A DNA stretch of 64,000 nt from Siniperca chuatsi (lineage: Eukaryota; Chordata; Actinopteri; Centrarchiformes; Sinipercidae): positions 15,347,167 through 15,411,166 of the forward strand of contig NC_058043.1 of the NCBI RefSeq assembly GCF_020085105.1, written 5' to 3'. This document shows, piece by piece, positions 48,305 to 60,334 of the stretch (position 1 is the stretch's first letter; every line of letters begins with the position of its first letter). Below the pieces are notes generated by a model. The model saw only the letters and a list, made by a program, of their open reading frames with translations, was not told the origin of the DNA and did not search any database. A program made the position numbers and the translations under genes.

Positions 48305-49430
48305 CACAAGGCAAGGCAGCTTTATTTATATAGCACATTTCTGACACAGCAGCAATTCAAAGTGCTTTACATAGGCAAAGAAAAGCATTAGAACGCCATT
48401 CAAAACAATAAGCCATAAAAACCAGAATAAAATCAATTAAGATAGAATAAAATGACATTTTAAAACAAGATTAAATGAAATAAAATACAGTTACAGTGCA
48501 GTAATAAGTTGTAAGTTGCCCCAAATGCAACAAAGGAAATAAAAGTGAGTAGAGAAATCAATCAAAGGCACAAGAGAACAGCAGAGTTTTTAATTTAGAT
48601 TTAGAAGTGGCTATAGGGTTCGGAGTTGGTTTCATCTGTGTGCAGCATAGCAGCTTCACCCTGTTTGGTTCTGACTCAAGGTTCTTCCAGTTAACTGCTT
48701 CCTAAAGATCTAAGGGCCGTGCTGGGTTTACATTCTTCATGGAGATCAGAAATGTATTTTAGCCCAAGTTGAGTGATTTATAAACTAGCAGCAGCACTTT
48801 AAAATCTATTCCATAAGTAACTGGAAGCCAATGTAAAAATTTAAGAACAGGAGTAATGTGCTCATTTCTCAGCAGAGTTCTGAATGAACTGAAGTTGTCT
48901 AACGGTCTTTTTGGGAAGAGACCGTTACAATAGTCCACCCTGCTGGAAATGAAGGCATGAATGAGTTTCTTTAAATCTTGTCTGGACATGAGACTTCTAA
49001 TTCTTGCTATTTGTTTGAGATGATAAAAGGCTAATTTAGTTATTGCCTTGATGTGGTTGCTGAAGATTTCTAACTTGGGTTTTCGTCTTTATAGTTCTGG
49101 AATCAAGCTGACCAATGACCAATTCTTTCCTCCTTTTGGCCAAATACAATGATTTCTGTCTTGTCTTTATTTAATTGAAGGAAATGTAATTGCATCCAGC
49201 TATTTACTTGCTCTAAGCATTAGTAGCGTGAGTTTAAGGGATCATAGTAACTTGGTGAGAGAGCTAAGTAAATCTGAGTGTCGTCTACGTAGCTGTGATA
49301 AGTAACTATATTGTCATGCATGATTTGACCTAGAGGGAGCATGTACAGGTTGAATAATACTGGCCCAAACCCTGGGGGATTCCACATGTCATGGTGATCC
49401 GCTCAGATTTACGATCACCAACGGCAACAA
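48305..49430 (-). mobile_element. 3' part of an L2-type LINE reverse transcriptase
   Basis: The low-coordinate end shows 'ctttatttatatagcacatttc...aattcaaagtgctttaca'. Minus-strand peptides 'MSRQDLKKLIHAFISSRVDYCNGLF' region (48989-48900) and 'LKFLHWLPVTYGIDFKVLLLVYKSLN' region (48850-48770) are the standard fish L2/Maui-like C-terminal motifs. Further up the strand, 49140-49420 decodes in pieces to the 'HSYVDDTQIY' and 'PLGQIMHDN' regions of the polymerase domain. Several frame breaks; an old copy, about 1.1 kb. Same family as 41262-41790. Confidence 0.8.
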
Positions 49431-51450
49431 CATAGCCCCTGCCTCGAGGTATGATCTGAATGAACAACAATTATTCCACACATTCCCGTCTTCTAAAGAT
49501 TTTGTGGGCATGTATAGACTGTGCTTGACTGACTTCTTCTTCACTCTCTAGTTAGTTCTGTTGCACCTGTTAGGGTGGGACAATTTACACCTTTATCATT
49601 CTCCTTGGTCCACAGAGTCTGGCGACACCGCCGTATCTCTCCCACCATATCTCCACCCAGCTTCAACCTGACATGAGCTCTAATCAGCCAGACTAATTAA
49701 AAACACCTGTGTGGATGTGCAGGGCCTTTAAAGAGAACTCGGTATGAATAAAACATCACGGTACGACTGTAGACTGCAGCATGTGCTGAACTACAAAAAA
49801 AGAGTAAATGAACAAAAAACTAATTTTACTTTGGTGTAATACATCTACTCATACGGAAAAATTAAGTACTGAAAAGTTCAGCTCCAAAAAGTGTCATGAT
49901 GCATCGTCACAGTGCACACAGTCACTGCACGGCATGGTCTTAACTTTAGCACTTTTAGATGGGTTGTGTGTTGTCCATGATCAGGAATAACAGATGTCAG
50001 ATCTATCTTATATGAATTTGGAAGTTTGCCAAACAACAAAAAAAGGAAACATGCCACATACAAGAACAGTATTCAGTTCCCTCACATGCTGTGAAACTTG
50101 TCTTGGAGTTTTTTTGCTTTTGAAACTTGTCTCGGGAGCAAAACTGTTTCTAGTGACACAGGAAAACAAAGTCTCCTGCTGTTAGAAATCAGAAAAATAG
50201 TGGCATGATTAAAATCTTCTGTGATGTCAGAAAGACATTATAAACAATGGGATCATAAACATCATATAGAAGTTATAGTGATGACAGCTCAGACTGACTC
50301 ACATCAGAGACTGTAGATTAATTTTCACTTTTTCAGCTTGCTGAATTAGTTTATGTTAATATTGTATCAGGATTACAGCCAGTCACTTGAATATGAACAT
50401 ATTAAGAATTTTGTGATGCTCTAATTAAAATGTTTTTCAGAATTTCACTGAACGACAGCCAGCTAAAACTTGAGCGGAGGTGTGTTTTCAACATCCGTTT
50501 TCAAGAAGCAAGCTTGTAGCATTTGTGTGGTTGCATCTTGCAGATTAATCAAGAATATGTGGTTGTTTCCTTTTGCTTTTGAGACCAAATGCAAGGGTAT
50601 TATGTCATGTTCTTACTGGCAAAACAATATAAAGCTGCATAGTTTCCGATAGTTAACTAGGTCTTACCTATGTTTCTTTTAGTCCTGAAAGAATTAAAAA
50701 AAGCCCAGATAAAGGTTAAACAAAACAGCCCTAAAGCTGTATTTCAATATAGATGATAACATTCTGTTTCCTAAAAACTTTTATAACGGAGAAGGGCGTT
50801 GTGCAGATGGATAATGATTACCACTTTTATCAGTTTTAATGTCTGTTGTCATAATGAATGAAGTGCATCTTAATGTGTATGTAAAATATAGATGTGATTA
50901 TTTATTTCATATAAATCAAATTAACTCATGTATTAAATGTTTTGTTTAGGACCATCATCAAAATATAGTTAGTTAATAGAGTTAATATATAGTTCAATGT
51001 TGAGCCAGAAATATAAAGGCTGTTTGAACAAATGAATTACCAAATACTAAATTATACTATAAAAATACTACATTAGTATTAGTATTTAACAGGTGCCTGT
51101 GAGAAAATGTCCATTCTTCACCTAGGAAATAGAAGTTTGATAAAAAAAAGCTAGCTTTTTCCAATGATTATTGCTCCAAGTTTGGAAAAACTGATTTGAG
51201 ATTTGAGAAATCCTACAATAGACACACACACACAAACACATAGACGGAACAATGCATGAGTGCTAACTGGCAAACTGTAACTTATTATTATCCTTATTAT
51301 TTTCGTTATATTCATGCTTTTTTATTCTATTTGCAAAGTAACACATTACAATACATTATGTACAAAGTGAGCTTTTGACCTATTAGTGGCCTCTATTACA
51401 TCTAAACTTAGATGTTTCTAGACAAAGAACACGTGCGTTTTTTTTTATGT
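49431..51450. other. Intergenic DNA upstream of the TNFRSF4-like gene
   Basis: About 2 kb with short unconnected open frames and AT-rich stretches. No recognisable exon. Regulatory sites for the receptor gene may lie near the 3' end of this stretch. Confidence 0.5.
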
Positions 51451-51458
51451 CAGTCCTT

Positions 51459-51465
51459 TATAAAG
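51459..51465 (+). promoter_or_regulatory. TATA box of the TNFRSF4-like gene
   Basis: 'TATAAAG' about 100 bases before the start codon, giving a leader of roughly 70 bases. Confidence 0.55.
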
Positions 51466-51561
51466 GTGGTGTTTCACAGTCTGGGGTGTGTCTAAGTCTC
51501 ACTCTGAGGTGTTTCATATGAGAATCGCTCAGTGGCACTTGTCTGCACTGAAGTATTGAAC

Positions 51562-53637
51562 ATGGTTCTGCTCAAACTGCTTATTTTAACTTTGACTTTT
51601 TATGAACTCATTGTTGATTTGGATGCCAGGACTTGCCCAAAAGGTAAAGTATGACTTTCTTGTACTACACTGTAATTTCCATCCTCATTCTAAAGCATGT
51701 AGTACCGTTTTGGCTTTACAACTTCCTCTTATTCTTCATGTGCTTTAAGTATGTTGCTGTGATTAAAGTTAATTGTTTCTCTTGATCAAGGTCAAAGAGT
51801 AACTTCTGGCGGAGATGATTGTGAAAACTGCCCTGATAAATATTACCAGTCTGAAGAGAATGATTCCAAATATTGCCAACCATGTACAAAGTGTGATGAA
51901 CGTAAGTGTTGAAGTGCTTTGATATGATGTATTTCACAAAATACTGTACTGTGAGCAATAGCTGATAAACCTACATGTTATTTCACACACTTGGGCTACA
52001 GAATTACCAATGAATCTGTTAAAAGAGCCAAAACATGTGGTTCACTTTGTCTGAAGAAGAAAACTATGTTTCCTGTTTTCACATCATTTTCCAAATGAAG
52101 TGGTTGGTTTTCAAGTCTCAACCTGTCTTTAACGAAGAGATGTTTTTATTGTTATAGAATCGGGGAGTGTTGTTAAAGAGAAGTGTACGAAAGAGACAGA
52201 CACAAAATGTCAGTGCCGTGGAGACTTTGTTTCCAGGGACACTGATTCTTCCACTTGCAAATGTGACATTGGATTTGGACTAAAAAATGGAGGTACAGAA
52301 ATGATCACACAGCACTGCATGTACTATGTCAAAGAAATTGGCTTTTTAATGATTCATTCTTTTTCCTTGCCAGACTGTTTAAAATGTGAACATGGATATT
52401 TCAGCACAAGTATCAACTCGAACTGTCAAAAATGGAAAGAGTATGTCGACTGTATTCTAGTATTTTAAAACTCTGTATATTCAATATATGAAAAATGTAT
52501 CTCAACAATGTTTAACGTAGTTTACCTGTTGTTTACATTTGTATCTCTTACCCTTTCTTCTAGTTGTAAATCTGCGGGAGTGAATATTACTGGAACTAAG
52601 ACCTCAGATGTTATCTGTAATGATGAATCGAGGAGCTTTAGCTCTTACGTCACTACACCCCCCACATCAAACAAAATCGTTTCTCTAATCACACACTTAA
52701 CATCCCACCGTCCACACGAGGGCACCCAAACTCAGAAGATGCATACTACCACCACCACATCCGCTCCGGGAGACAGAGTCATCCCAAATGACAAAGTGCC
52801 TTCAGACACAGGCAACCACATTGGTAAAACATTTGCTGTTATCTTTTTATGGCACAACCTCAGATTAAAAAGTAATATTAAATAACCTGTAGCTTGCTTG
52901 TCTTGTTCAGGTATGGCCCTCCTCATATTTGGAATTGTTGGACTGCTTGTGCTGACTGCTGTGACCTGCAAGCTGCAAATTTCTTCTTGCGTGCCGATAA
53001 AACCAGCAGTACAACGTATGTCGCAGTATTAAAAGTAAAGTGATTCTGCACTTAAAGGAATAGTACAACATTTTGGGAAACACGCTCGATATTTGGTTTC
53101 TTGCTGAGAGTTAGATGAGATGATTAATATCACTCTCATGTTTGTACGCTAAATATGAAGCTACAGCCAGCAGATGGTTAGCTTAGCTTAGCACAAAGAC
53201 TGGAAGCAGGGGGAAACAGTTAGCCTGGGTCTGTCCAAAAGTAACAACTCATCTAACTCTCGGCAAGAAAGCGAAAAAGCGTATTTCGCCTCAATTTAGT
53301 TTGAGCATTAAACTCCTTGGGAAGGGTAAAGTAAATCATATTCTTTAGTTAAAAATTGTTACTATGCATATGAATGTTCTTCGTTGTTGTAGGAAACACA
53401 TATTTTAGTTCTTTTTGAATGGTTCACATAATATTGCTCCTTCCCTCTTGGCTCTGTGCCATTTACCAGATGTGCCCAATATCTTTTAAAGTGGCCAAAA
53501 GTCAAGGAATATTTATTAATTATGCTTCAATGTTTTAATGTTTATTTTCAGCAAGGGAGTCATTGTGTCGGAGGCCAGTTGAGGAAAGCGGCGATGGCAG
53601 TCTGTCCTCTCTCAAACTGAATCCAGAGGAGCCCTGA
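51562..53637 (+). CDS. tnfrsf4: TNF receptor superfamily member 4 (OX40)-like
   Basis: Type I membrane co-stimulatory receptor. Exons: 51562-51643, 51791-51901, 52158-52292, 52374-52440, 52564-52823, 52911-53015, 53552-53637; 281 residues (human OX40 277). Signal peptide 1-22; cysteine-rich repeats from 'TCPKGQ' to 'SDVIC', with 'CQCRGDF' and 'CLKCEHGYFSTSINSNCQKWKDC', matching the OX40 'CRCRAG...CAPCPPGHFSPGDNQACKPWTNC' layout. An N-glycosylation site 'NIT' and a Thr/Ser/Pro-rich stalk follow. The membrane helix is about 220-237. The short tail holds 'PVEES' (262-266), a TRAF2-type P-x-E-E motif aligned with 'PIQEE' of OX40. There is no death domain. The neighbouring TNFRSF18-like gene repeats the mammalian pairing. 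CD30- or 4-1BB-like alternatives fit less well. Confidence 0.82.
53052..53300 (+). repeat. Dispersed fish repeat in the last TNFRSF4-like intron
   Basis: 'ttaaaggaatagtacaacat', 'ttgctgagagttagatgaga', 'gttagcttagcttagc' and 'agggggaaacagttagcc' identify the same family as 14140-14340 (reverse) and 15705-15960. Confidence 0.65.
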
Positions 53638-55146
53638 GGTGAAACCTTCTAGTCTGCCATCTCATACTGTGAATTTTAAGATCAGATAATTATCATATGA
53701 ATAATTTCAGACTGATCACTTATATTTTCCTTAAATTGTTGGTTTTACATTAGAAAATACATCAGAAAAACTATTTACTGTATCTGTATTATAGCAGGTG
53801 TATTCACAATCTGCAGTGTGGTCAATATTTGACTTTTGTTTGTTCTGTTGTAAAAGAATAATGAGTGAATTATGTGAAAGTATAACATAGCTTTTACCAC
53901 TGAAGCTGCCTTCTTTAGAATGATCATTTTACACAAAAAATTACTTTATGTGTAACCTTAATATTTATTTCAAATTTGGTTATGCAGATTTTTGTATAAG
54001 GACCTGAGAGATCATGCCACTAAATGCCTTATAGTACTTTCTAACAATCCTTTCTAAAATGCACATATATACATATTTTTTCCGGATTGTTTAAGCCTTA
54101 TGACATTATATAATGTTATATGGTTTAATGGGGCAAGTGTCAAGTTTCTCAGAAATATACAGTATGAACGATATTGTAGTAAAGGTAGTAACAATCAACA
54201 CCGTTGATCCAAACAATTGTGAACTGCTGGAGAGCCTTAGAAAAACATTTTATTTTCTTCATGCTGTTTTTCTGTCTCTATTTTTGTCATGTTTTGTTTG
54301 TTCAACTTTGTTCCACTGGTAGCAGGTCTGTTAACATTATGTGGGGTTGGGGGAGTTCCCCTTATGGAGTTAAATGTGTCTCTTTTCCCCACTGTGAGAT
54401 GCTTCCTCTCATGTTTTCACTTCAGCCGTTGGAAAGAGTGATGTTGTAAATGTGAAGACTTTCATGTTGTTTATGCCTCACTGGAGACTTTCCCCAGATC
54501 ATTACAGTCAGAGGAGTTATGAAAGCATGCCCTCATTATTTTTATTCATTTATGAAATCGGATACACAAGCCTTCAAATCACAGGTGGCTACCTGGCTGG
54601 CTCTATGTGATAAGTAGAATCTACTTGGAAAAAGCTGCAGTTTGGTTCCAACTAATTGGTTCCTTTGATAGCGCCCTCTGATGGAATACTTCAGGGAAAA
54701 GAAATGAACAGACATTTCTTATTTAACCCTCATCATACCAATGTACATAACATACAAGGACTACCAACTGGTGTCCCTGGAGAAAATATATACTTCTCTT
54801 TAATAAAAATTGCAGCTTTCATCCCAAGTACAATCAACATTAGTACTTAAAAGCTTATTTACCATCCTTTGATTCTGCTATCATTTAGTTTTCAGTAATT
54901 TAAAGTTAAATCAGGACCCATGGCAAACATGAACTCAATAAATAGTTCCATCTATTAAAACTGCATAGGCGGAAAAAGCACTAATTAAAACAGAAACAGA
55001 AAAGAATGACATGAAGTCATTAGGAACAAATTGATTAACAAAGTCATGAAAAACTGGAATGATAGAATAAAACATCTGAGAGATATGACAAAAAGTATAC
55101 CTCTGGGGTCTGCGGGTACCCCAGTCGGTAGGATTAAGGTTAAAAA
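53638..55146. other. 3' UTR of the TNFRSF4-like gene and intergenic DNA
   Basis: No clear canonical poly(A) signal soon after the stop. Open frames are short and unsupported. I see nothing else nameable. Confidence 0.4.
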
Positions 55147-56458
55147 CAGTGGAGAACGAAGTATTCAGATCCTTTAGTCAAGTAAAAAATACAATTTTGT
55201 AAAAATACTCAAGTTACAAGTAAAAGTCCTACATATAAAATCTAATAAATATAAATATAATTTAAAATAAAGTACATAAGTATTAGCAGTAAAATGTACT
55301 AAAGGTTTCAAAAGTAAACTCGTTCTGCAGAAAAATGGAAAATATATATTATATATCACATATTATTATTGTTATAACTGATGCATCAATGTGTAAGCAG
55401 CATTTTACTGTTGTTGCTGGTCGAGGTGGAGCTAGTTTTATCTTCCTTATATATAGTCCGCTAGTTTAGTCCAGTGGTTCCCAACCTAGGGGTCACCAGA
55501 TAAATCTGAGGGGTCATGAGATGAATAATGGGGTAGGAAATAAGAAAAACAAAATGCTGATACACAAATCTGTCTTCAGTTTTTGTACTTTTCTCTATTT
55601 TTTGTAAAATACTGGATCATTTGAACAATGATTTAAATTAAATCTGAGAAGTTTAGAGGGGAAATGCCTCTTTGTTTGAACTGCTATCAACTCATAGACA
55701 TCTGAAATGTGACAAGGAGCCCCAACTGCTTTTATATGAGAGGTCACAAGACTGAAAGGTTGGAAACCACCAGTTTAATCATAATGTGTTGTATTGTGTA
55801 TGTTCATTATATATATTTTTTATGTAAACTTTTTATGTCAAGTAACTAGTAACCACAACTGACAAATAAGTGTAGTGGAGTAAAAAGGTTTATCATTTAT
55901 TCATTGTAGTAACCATTATGTTTTTATGTGCCTTTGTCTGTCTCTGGTCATGCTCTTGGAATGTGTAAGCTGGGCCTCCTACACAGTAGCAAGGAGGCAT
56001 CTTTTGAAACCAGATGTTCTTGTCATGAGTTTGGACTACGTCAGTGCACGGACATTGCACGTTCAGAGCATGTTATATACTTGGCTTTTCATAATTGGAT
56101 GAAAATGTTATCTTTGGGCTGAGAGCCAATCACAGTGGGGTTCTTTGTCTTGAACCACTATAAAATGTACTGTAAAGTATTCGGGAGACACACCTTGGTT
56201 GGTTCTTGTGGTAAGGTTTTGTGATCTCCTTGTAATTAATTACAATTATTTACTTAAATTCTTCTGTGTTTTGTGTTTATTTAATTATTTGTTGAGTGCT
56301 TTCAGACAATTTCCACAACAGTACAATATTTCCCACTGAAATGTAGTGGAGTAGAAGAACAAAGTACTACTAGTGATACTTAAATTAAGTGCAAGTATAT
56401 CAAAATTGTACTGAAGCACAGTACTTGAGTAAATGTACTTAGTTACTTTCCACCACTG
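55147..56458. mobile_element. Non-autonomous hAT-like element carrying a nested MITE
   Basis: Starts 'cagtggagaacgaagtattc' and ends 'agttactttccaccactg', so CAGTGG...CCACTG termini. Flanks 'gttaaaaa' (55139-55146) and 'tttaaaca' (56459-56466) agree at 6 of 8 bases, consistent with an old 8-bp hAT duplication. Inner 'tacttgagtaaatgtactt' and 'actcaagttacaagtaaaag' words link it to the fragments at 1-140 and 2375-2690. No transposase. Confidence 0.65.
55472..55772. mobile_element. hAT-type MITE nested in the larger hAT-like element
   Basis: Left end 'cagtggttcccaacc', right end 'ggttggaaaccacc'. Flanks 'gtttagtc' (55464-55471) and 'gtttaatc' (55773-55780) agree at 7 of 8 bases. About 301 bp, non-coding. 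Same terminal family as the element at 16805-17323. Confidence 0.75.
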
Positions 56459-57076
56459 TTTAAACAACAAACAAACTAGTTTCTATCTGACTCTTATTGT
56501 AAAGCGTGTTTTTTGTCAAATATATTGTCTCTGATATTAGTTCTCTGTGATGCCCTGAGAGTGCGTGAATAAAGATTTTCTAAATAAACTTGACTTTTTG
56601 TACAACTAAACTAAGTGAGTATGAGCAGAGTATGCACATACAGTGGAAACAGTTCCTGCAGATACTTTCAGTAAATGTCGGTGATCCAGGAAGTCGGTGT
56701 GTGGTTTCAAAGAAATATGCAACATGTGAACCAAACCCTTTTTTATGTGGGGTTTTGTAGCAATAGCTACCTTATAAAGAACAGAAACTTTACTCATTGA
56801 ATAAATGCCACCAACTGACAATAGATAACACACATCCTCTGCACATATACATATTGTATCTTTATATTTTAAACATTTTTTTCTGTAATTATATTTTAAC
56901 AGGTTGTAGGTGCTATTCTCCTTTTGTAGGTGCTACTAATTCTGTAAAGGTGTTCATAGCTTTAGGCAACAGTTGTGTTCATCCTCCAGACAGGCATTAT
57001 CGCAGATCAAATTGTCAAAGCTAAGTGAAAACATCACAATCATATAAACCTAATATTATTGTTTTCTTTGTTTTTT
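56459..57076. other. Intergenic DNA, no gene recognised
   Basis: Short AT-rich stretch between two transposons; nothing supported. Confidence 0.5.
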
Positions 57077-57740
57077 ATAGTGCCTGTAAAAAGGTTTTCT
57101 TGGAGTCTTCCTTTGTCTTCATGCAAACAAATATTTTGTATTTATATTTGCAATTAATTTGTGATCTCTTTGTAGAGACATTGATATTAAAGGGTCTTTT
57201 TCTGTTCCATTGTCAAAAAAGCTGCATTCAATTTACTTTGGTTCTGAGTACTCCATCAATGTAGCATTGCACGCCTATAACAGTTTCTTAAAAAAAGATC
57301 AAAATGATGCAGCAGAATCGTCTTTTTTAGTTCATGCTTTCTTCTCCTTTGTCAAAACCTGCTGCCTATATTACCCACAATGCAGCTTAGCCACTGACAG
57401 ACAACTTCAGTTGAGCCGCTTGCCGCAGGCAGAGATGAGAGCGGGTTACAGAGGAAGAGTAAGCTCATTTCTTTCTACTTCCACACCCCCAGATTTTTTT
57501 CATTTTCTAACTTGTAGTCTTCAGCCCCACCCAACACTGCCTCAAGTGACGTCACTTGAGGCAGTTTATCAGACTTCACACAGCTCCCCCTGGAGCCACA
57601 AACGGCTTTAAACAATTTTTTACATATGCATATCCTCAAGACCTGTAAACAGGCGTTGTATGAAATCAGTTCCCCTTTAAGACGATGAAACATGAAAACT
57701 TCCAAGGGGGGTGAATAGCCTACTTTTTATCTGCACTGTA
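57077..57740. mobile_element. Internally deleted Tc1-like DNA transposon
   Basis: Left end 'tagtgcctgtaaaaag' followed by 'ttttcttggagtcttcc'; right end 'catgaaaacttccaaggggggtgaata' region closing with 'tgcactgta' near 57740. These are the long inverted ends of a common fish Tc1-like family; the copy at 62433-63318 shares them. The body retains 'gatctctttgtagagac' and 'aaagggtctttttctgtt' words but no transposase. The middle (about 57440-57680) is unrelated sequence, including the palindrome at 57536. Confidence 0.7.
57536..57565. repeat. Perfect 30-bp palindrome centred on a CRE
   Basis: 'actgcctcaagtgac' followed directly by its exact reverse complement, with no spacer. The centre is 'TGACGTCA', the CREB/ATF site. 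It lies within the Tc1-like element's interior. Confidence 0.9.
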
Positions 57741-58431
57741 TTTTCCATATGAAGCTGTGTTGGTTCTGTGGTTGTCAGATTTCAAAGGAGAGAAAGACTT
57801 TTAGAGTTGGGAGATGCCTTCTGTGCTTATGTCTTCAGTGCCCTCAAATGTCATCCCTTAACCTTTAGTAAGCTTTTATATTATTGTGTTGAGGTGACAG
57901 CACATGTCTGCCACCCACCCTCCCCACAACCCCCACAGAGTGGGTGGCACTTCTGCAGTTCAGTTATAAAGGGTAATCCGCAGCTTTCTACTGTGTCTAC
58001 AGTCCATTGTCCTTTGTGGCTATACAGTGACATTTCACACGCACGACTGTTGCGAACTATGTGTATGTACGTCGATGGTTATGTCACATCCTGAATGTGG
58101 TTGTAAGTGAGTGTGAGTGTCAGAGAAGTAAATGTCTTTGATAATCTTGGTGGTACAGCCACACGTCATGAGGTATTGAAGGATGTGAATTCACTTGGGG
58201 GATATACCAAAACACGTGATTTGGTGTTACTATGCATTGCGTTATAATCCAAGGTGGCCTCTCACATGCTTCTATAGAATGAAGCGCAATACATGGAATC
58301 CATGAAAATGAGGACCACAAAGCTCAGAATGAATCATTGTGGAAACATAATCACAGTGATCACATGGGTTTGATTCAGTGATGTTTTCCTGGAGCCCACA
58401 CCAGCTTGATAAGCCTCAACAACAACATTAG
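57741..58431. other. Intergenic DNA, no gene recognised
   Basis: Frames such as 57768-58094 (+) are open by chance as far as I can tell: no splice partners and no family motifs. Confidence 0.4.
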
Positions 58432-58780
58432 GGCTGCAACCAATTGTTGTTTTTATTATAGAGTAGTGTGTTGATTATTTTATGACCGATACATGAATAG
58501 TGTGCTATAAATGATAAAATGTCAGAGAATGCTAAAAAAAATTCAATTACAGGTTTCCTGAGCCCTAGGTAATGTCTCCAGATTGCTTGAGTTGTGCAAT
58601 CAACAGTAAAAACCCCAAAGATATTCAATTTACAATGATATTAAACAGAGAAAAACAACAAATCCTCAAATTTGACAATTTGAAACCAGCAAATATTTGG
58701 CATTTTTGCTTGATAATTGATTTAAATTATTAAATTTTCTGTCAATTTTTATCTACTAATCATTTCAGCACTACTCAACA
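58432..58780 (+). repeat. Dispersed 'gattaattgatta' family repeat, forward orientation
   Basis: Starts 'agggctgcaaccaattg' and ends 'ctactaatcatttcagcac', with 'aaaccccaaagatattcaat' inside. It is the forward version of the family at 8225-8565. Confidence 0.65.
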
Positions 58781-58798
58781 GTGTGTTGCATTTGCCAG

Positions 58799-58855
58799 GA
58801 AACTCCTGCCTCCCGTGCACCAAATGTCAACAAACCCAATCACACTACACCTGCA
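58799..58855 (+). pseudogene. Orphan TNFR-like cysteine-rich exon
   Basis: 57 bases between a 'tttgccag' acceptor and a 'gtaagt' donor. It enters and leaves in phase 1, as do the cysteine-rich exons of both neighbouring TNF receptor genes. It reads 'NSCLPCTKCQQTQSHYTC', with the C-x2-C-x2-C spacing of a TNFR cysteine-rich repeat. No other exon of such a gene was found nearby, so it is best seen as a relic of a duplicated receptor or a chance match. It is shorter than the intact exons (111-135 bases). Confidence 0.35.
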
Positions 58856-60334
58856 GTAAGTTAACAGCAGTAATACTTTATACATCATCATGCATTTCTA
58901 ACTGTGTGCTCCTAAGCTACATAATCATTGTGAAAAATCCCCTCTGTAATAAACACAGCACACTGTACGGCAAATTCACTATGTGACTCATTGATTATTG
59001 ATGTTCACTACGTCATTTGAATTAATTAATAGTGTCAAATTGTGCATTAGACTAATCAACTTCTTATACAAAAAGCCTTTTTTGGCTGAAACAGAGAATC
59101 ACAGCTGATCTAATGTCTAATGTTACAAACCATTCCTTAACCATGGGAATAATGAGATATTAGCTGAGCTTGTTTTTACAAATGATAAAAAAGGAATAGT
59201 AAAAAAGGAGAAAAAACACTGGGGAAGCATTTGGCAGCATTATGAATGTCACTTAGGAATGTCAGCTTCAAGTGGTGTGTTATTTACACACACACACACG
59301 CACACACACACAACGTTATCTTCTTCTGTCCAAATGCCTATGTTTTGGAGTTAGTCCACACACTGTTAGCATACTTGAGGTTTAGGACAGTGAGCCAAAA
59401 AATGCACTTCTTTCCCAATTTCCACATAGAACTACTCCAAGTTTCAATTATATGCTTTGTAAATATGACCTTGACCACCACAGCAAGTTCCAACACACAC
59501 AGGTGCAGAAACAAGAATGCAGATAGATTTAAATTGTCTACAGAGATATTTTTCCACTTAACACCTCACTACCACAAACTATTACAAGTCAGAAAAAGGC
59601 TAATTTTCTACCTCATATAGTCCATCGAATTAAACTTTCAAGAGATTTTTAGGAGTAAAACTAGATACAAGTAAAACATTATCTCCAGGTTCACAGAACG
59701 GGTTTTCAGTCTCACGATCATGTTGAGCCATTACTTTTATCACCTGTCTAGGAAAGAAGCCTTCCCGGACAAAAATTAGCCAACATTGGAAATCAGAGAT
59801 GAGTGGACCATGTCATACTATCATGACCAAACCTGAAACCTGTGGAATCATTCAATTTCAAAAACTAGAGAAAAGAAGAAAGAGGATACCTGTATCCTAA
59901 TCATGTGTTTCATCATATAAACAGCCACTATCAATCATGGTTTTAAAAGTTTGGTAATATTTCTGTAGTGCACCTTCTGTAGTGGTTAAACTTCAATTGC
60001 TTTATCCCCAGTTTCTGCAGAAGTGTTTGAAAGCTGAGCTGAAGCCTGAATGATTCATAATAGTGACCACATGCTGATGTCCCTGCTGTCTGCGTTTGAT
60101 GAACAAACACCAGGCTCTGTATATATATATACAGTATATTTATCTTATATCTACTTTTTTCATTCCGTTTATACTGCTGTTAAATCAGCAGGCGTTTCCA
60201 GTAGTTACAAGTGGTCTTTCACTTCCTGAAATATTGTACACGTCTCTCGGCAGGCTTACCACACTTCCATTTGACACTGACGTCAGCAACAGACAAGATA
60301 AAACCCAGAAGGCACGAGCAGAACACTGGTCATA
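58856..60334. other. Upstream region of the TNFRSF18-like gene
   Basis: Contains a short CA run near 59287-59312 and unsupported open frames. No TATA box at a convincing distance before 60335. Nothing else recognised. Confidence 0.4.

Noticed and set aside
57490-57600. Palindrome considered as a tRNA- or rRNA-like structure
   Set aside because: No tRNA boxes A and B, and the pairing has no loop.
57210-57611. 133-codon frame within the Tc1-like element
   Set aside because: Runs through element ends and the palindrome; not similar to a Tc1 transposase.
59246-59620. 124-codon frame upstream of the TNFRSF18-like gene
   Set aside because: Crosses a CA run, has no splice partners and an unusual composition; chance frame.
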